Part shown: in pieces, positions 61,749-64,000 of the stretch
Numbering within the stretch: the stretch's first letter is position 1
How the letters are laid out: every line of letters begins with the position of its first letter
Assembly (NCBI RefSeq): GCF_910592395.1
Contig: NC_088321.1
Span: 11,844,001-11,908,000 of the forward strand
Source: Lineus longissimus
Lineage: Eukaryota > Nemertea > Pilidiophora > Heteronemertea > Lineidae
Reading direction: 5' to 3'
DNA length: 64,000 nucleotides
Made by a program: the position numbers and the translations under genes
The notes under the pieces: model-generated
Seen by the model: only the letters and a program-made list of their open reading frames with translations
Told to the model about the DNA's origin: nothing
Databases searched by the model: none

Positions 61749-64000
61749 CTCAGTAGTTCTGCATACGGTTCTCATCATTTCCTTCGAAGTTTCTTTAGTA
61801 ACTAAACATATCTTTATTCTGTCATGGAGCATAATCTACTATTGCCGTTAGGTGGCGCATACAAAAGATATATGTACAAAATGTAACAAAATAGGTAAGC
61901 ATTTCAAGTTATTTTAAATAGGGACTTTACGAGCTCGGGGGTCAGTAAACATGGTAAAGGGCAATTGGTTGTGTTTGATCCTGCGAACTCTTTTCAAGCA
62001 AACAAAAAGTTTACACTTAATATGTACAATGGGTCTTCTTTAAGGCGGACGGCTGCTGCTGATTTTTTTCAAACTGAACGAAGAAAAACAGGTAAATGGC
62101 AATGTCAACGCAGGTCGAATGACGAGATTATATTTAGATTCTTCAGAAACATTTGGTTACGATATTAACTGTGGCTAAAGGTATCGGTTTGCTTGAGAAA
62201 AATACGTGCTTACCTGGAGAGAAAATGACTATACAAAAGAAATATTAAAAAAATATTTGTTAATTTTGAGGGGCGAAAGGTCCGCATTTATTTATTTTTG
62301 TCCGATTGTACTCCTCCAACACTGTAATGGTGAGAAAGGTTTCTGCTCTGATGCCCGATATACACGTCCCCATTTCAACGTACGGAAAATTTTGTAGGAA
62401 AAAAAACACGTTTAGGTCTTCCTATTTTCCCGTACAGTAAAATGCTATACAATTTAATCTCACCGTGTACGATGGGGTTGCGGGTTGATGTACGTTTGAC
62501 CGTTTATTGACTGGATACATGGGAGTAAGAGCCTACAGGCGCCTTTTAATGGTCGTCTTAGGATCCATTGTTTGGCCCGTTTCAGCGGTTTTCTTCTCTG
62601 TTTCCGACGGCAGGAGGAGCGTGAGACTCCCATCGCCAGATCATGACGGCTGCACACGATGCCGAGACAACTTTTAGTTTGGACAGTACCGGAGGTATTT
62701 TCAAAATGGATGGGAATATAGGGCCCTTACTGGTCTATAGTGCAGGATATGATCTATGCAGAATGTTACGTAGGCCGAGAGTCTCCAACCCAAATGTTCT
62801 TGAACAATATTAACCCGGTGTGCAAGGGATAGCAGTCCTAGGGCTGATAGTTTGTATAACAAAAGCCCGCATTGCTAAATGTTTTGGTTAGAGTTAGCGG
62901 TACAATAGATCATGCTGCTTAATTGATCAAATAAAATGCTACCGGACTATGACTCCAGGGGGACTATATCCGCTGTCACACCGGTTTGGTATCTAGTACA
63001 CTAGTGGGTTAATTCTACCAAAACTTGCGACCCCGCCAGACACGATCAATTTCTCAATCGTACTTAATCCTTCCTACAAAACAATGTACTCGTCGACGTC
63101 GGGTTAAGTTGGAGAGAAAATTGTAAACAAATATTTCATAGGAATATGTTATCGTGTATAGCGGCCATAACACTGTTTTGGGATGGCCTTGTTTCCATTG
63201 TGTTGCAAAGGTAAACCAATACCTTTAATTACCAACTGTGTTATTCAGTGCCGAATTCGTAGGTTAACAATTCAATAAAGAATATACTCATACATTATTT
63301 ACACTATTCTTGTATGATTCTAAGTTAAGACAAGAACAAAGCAAAGTGGTGGAGAGAGACCCAACATTATTTACGAGGTGGGTGAAGGAAGCGATTCGGA
63401 CTCGTAAAATCACCAACATGAATCGAGACACTAAGTCGCGCGTGGGATCAAAGTCTGGCCGCTCCGACATCCAGCAGTCAGATGTCTAACTTATGAAGAA
63501 GAATGGTGCAACCATGAAAGATCAAGGTGATGATGAACATTGATTGTGTAAAAACTGTTGTTGACCCAAAGGACTCCTCCAGGCATGTCAAAAATGTTGT
63601 ATAGTTTATTAGACACCATGTGGGATGGCGGAGAGAACCAGGATGCGCATGTCGTGTTGGAGTGTTATCCGAGCTCGGTCGAGTGCATATTTATCACGTT
63701 TATCATGATTTGATGATAGTATACCTTTGTTATTGTAATTTTGTTTGATAAGAATTCACTGCAAACATATCTTTTATACAATATGCATATTATTTGAAGA
63801 AAAACATACATGTACTTGCAGACTGAGTATACACTGTAATATCAGTACGAGTTGATCTCGCTTGCTGACCAACTATGATATGATTCATTAAAAAACAACA
63901 TACTACGCGGCTTTCAACCTACATTAACATTGATTTTCATCAATCAATACTGACAGTTTTCCTAATCGTTTAGGAGACAGGGGAAGTGTTAGTTAAGTTG
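61749..64000. other. DNA downstream of gene C
   Basis: It aligns with 51352-53570 of segment B and with 21640-21660 of segment A at the very end. Apart from the 161-bp insertion no feature is supported. Confidence 0.6.
62820..62980. mobile_element. 161-bp MITE-like insertion (segment C)
   Basis: Same insertion and same CCGGT flanks as in segment B, so it entered before B and C separated. Confidence 0.75.

Larger units (their letters stand above)
58336..64000 (+). repeat. Paralogous segment C (cut by window edge)
   Basis: This segment aligns to segments A and B from its first base and continues past the window end. It carries exon 2 of the intact gene C. At about 60687 it preserves the empty target site of the Spy element, at 61749-61765 the empty site of the 1.07-kb TIR element, and at 58535-58550 the region that the Polinton entered in segment B. 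Confidence 0.85.

Noticed and set aside
1-64000. The large direct repeats as LTRs of a giant retroelement
   Set aside because: The repeated segments contain introns, host-type exons and independent insertions and have no reverse transcriptase; tandem gene duplication explains them.

Overview
The window looks like nuclear DNA of a marine invertebrate animal. Genes have GT-AG introns whose phases can be checked, noncoding DNA dominates, and there are many DNA transposons, including a chromodomain-integrase Polinton/Maverick and a Spy-type element. The species cannot be told from the sequence alone; a deuterostome such as a lancelet or hemichordate is a guess.

Host backbone. The region is a tandem array of at least three paralogous segments: A (1-28596), B (28597-58335) and C (58336 to the window edge). 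Each carries parts of a two-exon gene. Exon 1 encodes a signal peptide and a small Cys-rich PAN/apple-like domain. Exon 2 encodes about 311 residues of a domain I do not recognise. Splice phases agree (0/0). Gene C (57244-57549 + 60813-61748) looks intact. Gene B (27467-27772 + 50416-51351) has an in-frame stop in exon 2. Gene A has only exon 2 in the window (12297-13232). A diverged but open extra exon 2 lies at 16067-16996.

Because the segments are paralogous, most insertions can be bounded exactly against an empty site in another segment. (1) A 9.76-kb Spy-like transposon (2411-12172) sits between AAA and TTT with no target-site duplication. It encodes a C2H2 exon and a large protein joining a DDE transposase to a ubiquitin-specific-protease-like domain. 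(2) A 1.07-kb TIR element (13249-14314) has a 9-bp TSD. (3) A 2.5-kb TIR element (18451-20979) has a 4-bp TSD. (4) A complete PIF/Harbinger (24036-27031) carries a transposase and a three-exon Myb-like gene. (5) An 18.7-kb Polinton (28855-47578; 6-bp TSD TTGATG) lies in intron 1 of gene B. (6) Several small MITE-like insertions are in B and C.

The Polinton encodes a major capsid protein, penton-like proteins, a packaging ATPase, an integrase with chromodomain, a zinc-finger/HNH protein, protein-primed DNA polymerase B, several conserved Polinton proteins of unknown role and a zinc-ribbon protein that may be a late-transcription-factor relative. No maturation protease was found. Integrase, HNH and one membrane-protein gene are broken.

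The most unusual signal is a family of about 20 copies of a 25-nt double-hairpin motif (two 4-bp stems with 3-nt loops and a 3-nt spacer). It is scattered in both orientations through the Polinton interior only, inside and between genes, and is read in several different frames. Its stems show compensatory changes. It resembles a mobile palindromic mini-element or a structured nucleic-acid site and I know of no description of it. Many Polinton genes also start in a TAAATG context, like poxvirus late promoters.
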